Shown piece after piece: positions 5,221-5,548 of a stretch of 5,548 bases of DNA (positions are counted from its first letter, which is position 1; every line of letters begins with the position of its first letter). This stretch comes from an uncultured Lachnospiraceae bacterium (GTDB lineage Bacteria; Bacillota; Clostridia; Lachnospirales; Lachnospiraceae), in assembly GCA_910587895.1 (NCBI GenBank), contig CAJUOE010000343.1, positions 1 to 5,548 of the forward strand, given 5' to 3'. The position numbers were made by a program, and so were the translations under genes. The notes beneath the pieces were generated by a model. That model ran no database searches. It worked only from the letters and a program-made list of their open reading frames with translations, and was not told where the DNA came from.

Positions 5221-5523
5221 CTGTTCCGCTTCTTCTATTGGAACTCCCGATTTTTGTAATTCTGCAATTTTATCTGCATACGCTTTATCCCTTGCTGCTT
5301 GTTGTGCCACACTTCCTTCAGAAGCTCTACCGTGTTCACGATATTGTTGCCGATTTTCAAGATATTCTTCAACCGTCAGTTCATTCATTCCCTTTTGCTG
5401 ATCAGACAATTGTCTGGCAAATTCTGATTTATCTTAGTTATCCTCCGAAAGCCCTGTGTTTTCAGGGCGCTTTTCCTGTTAAATGTGCAAATCTGATGAA
5501 TAGTTTCCCTTGTTTCGGCTCAT
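5221..5523 (-). pseudogene. N-terminal half of an Ntox15-like polymorphic toxin domain, fused to the integrase fragment
   Basis: The frame reads SEFARQLSDQQKGMNELTVE, EYLENRQQYREHGRASEGSV, AQQAARDKAYADKIAELQKS and GVPIEEAEQ, then TGA. I recognise the first half of the polymorphic toxin type 15 (Ntox15) domain found in Firmicutes, whose relatives continue with an HxxD motif (LHNPDQ) thought to be catalytic for DNase activity. That motif is not present here, so the toxin is inactive. Further upstream the same frame reads MSRNKGNYSSDLHI and QEKRPENTGLSEDN, broken by TAA codons at 5481-5479 and 5436-5434; those parts are less certain, and the true start is not clear. The domain ends exactly where the integrase sequence begins, suggesting a recombination junction. 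Assignment is by recalled pattern. Confidence 0.55.
5451..5475 (+). terminator. Terminator-like hairpin, plus-strand orientation
   Basis: GCCCTG (5451-5456) and CAGGGC (5463-5468) form a perfect 6-bp stem with loop TGTTTT, preceded by AAA and followed by GCTTTTC. It overlaps the toxin-like minus-strand reading, so either the reading is not genuinely coding there or the stem is incidental. Confidence 0.35.
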
Positions 5524-5542
5524 AAGGGCAAAAACAAGGGAA
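5505..5542. repeat. 11-bp perfect inverted repeat near the right edge
   Basis: TTCCCTTGTTT (5505-5515) and AAACAAGGGAA (5532-5542) are perfect inverted repeats 16 bases apart. It may be a bidirectional terminator stem or a recombinase/protein binding site. It overlaps the uncertain start of the toxin-like frame (ATG at 5523-5521 lies in the loop). Confidence 0.6.
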
Positions 5543-5548
5543 TATATA

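Overview
The window looks like a fragment of a decayed integrative/conjugative element (ICE) accessory region from a low-to-mid GC Firmicute, most likely a gut Lachnospiraceae or related Clostridia. The reasons are purine-rich ribosome binding sites, a sigma-70-like factor with unnamed partner genes of the kind carried by ICEs of these bacteria, a DUF3268-type protein, a tyrosine integrase remnant, a PD-(D/E)XK (Rpn-type) transposase-like nuclease and part of a polymorphic-toxin domain. The taxon is inferred from recalled family resemblance, not from a search.

Plus strand, 1-3557. A short remnant resembling the C-terminal tail of ICE-borne RumA/RlmD-like RNA methyltransferases (63-210) is followed by unassigned sequence (211-558) and a frameshifted DUF3268-like fragment (575-781). 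Next is a 200-nt gene-free segment rich in inverted repeats: a well-nested three-way-junction fold at 786-887, a pair of overlapping stems at 891-922 and a hairpin at 931-947. It leads into a sigma-factor pseudogene (995-1589) broken by a 37-bp tandem duplication. Behind it lie a sigma-partner gene with one amber codon and two frameshifts (1609-2284), a two-helix membrane protein with a C-terminal frameshift (2369-2787), and a promoter-led overlapping pair: a GNAT-like protein with an opal at codon 19 (2858-3403) and a 58-aa small protein with an ochre at codon 44 (3378-3557).

Intergenic 3558-3763 separates this from the minus-strand block. Read in its own direction that block starts with an N-terminal half of an Ntox15-like toxin domain (5523-5221), joined in frame to a tyrosine-integrase fragment lacking its N-terminus and its catalytic domain (5220-4716), followed by a broken Rpn/PDDEXK nuclease gene (4639-3764) that carries a roughly 50-bp palindrome-containing insertion.

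Every gene I recognise carries at least one lesion, and the lesions differ in kind (nonsense, 1-2 nt indels, tandem duplication, small insertion, truncation, gene fusion). The simplest reading is a genomic graveyard of a former mobile element, not a working system. The structured RNA-like region before the sigma gene, the GNAT/small-protein pair and the toxin-integrase junction most deserve follow-up, preferably in intact relatives.
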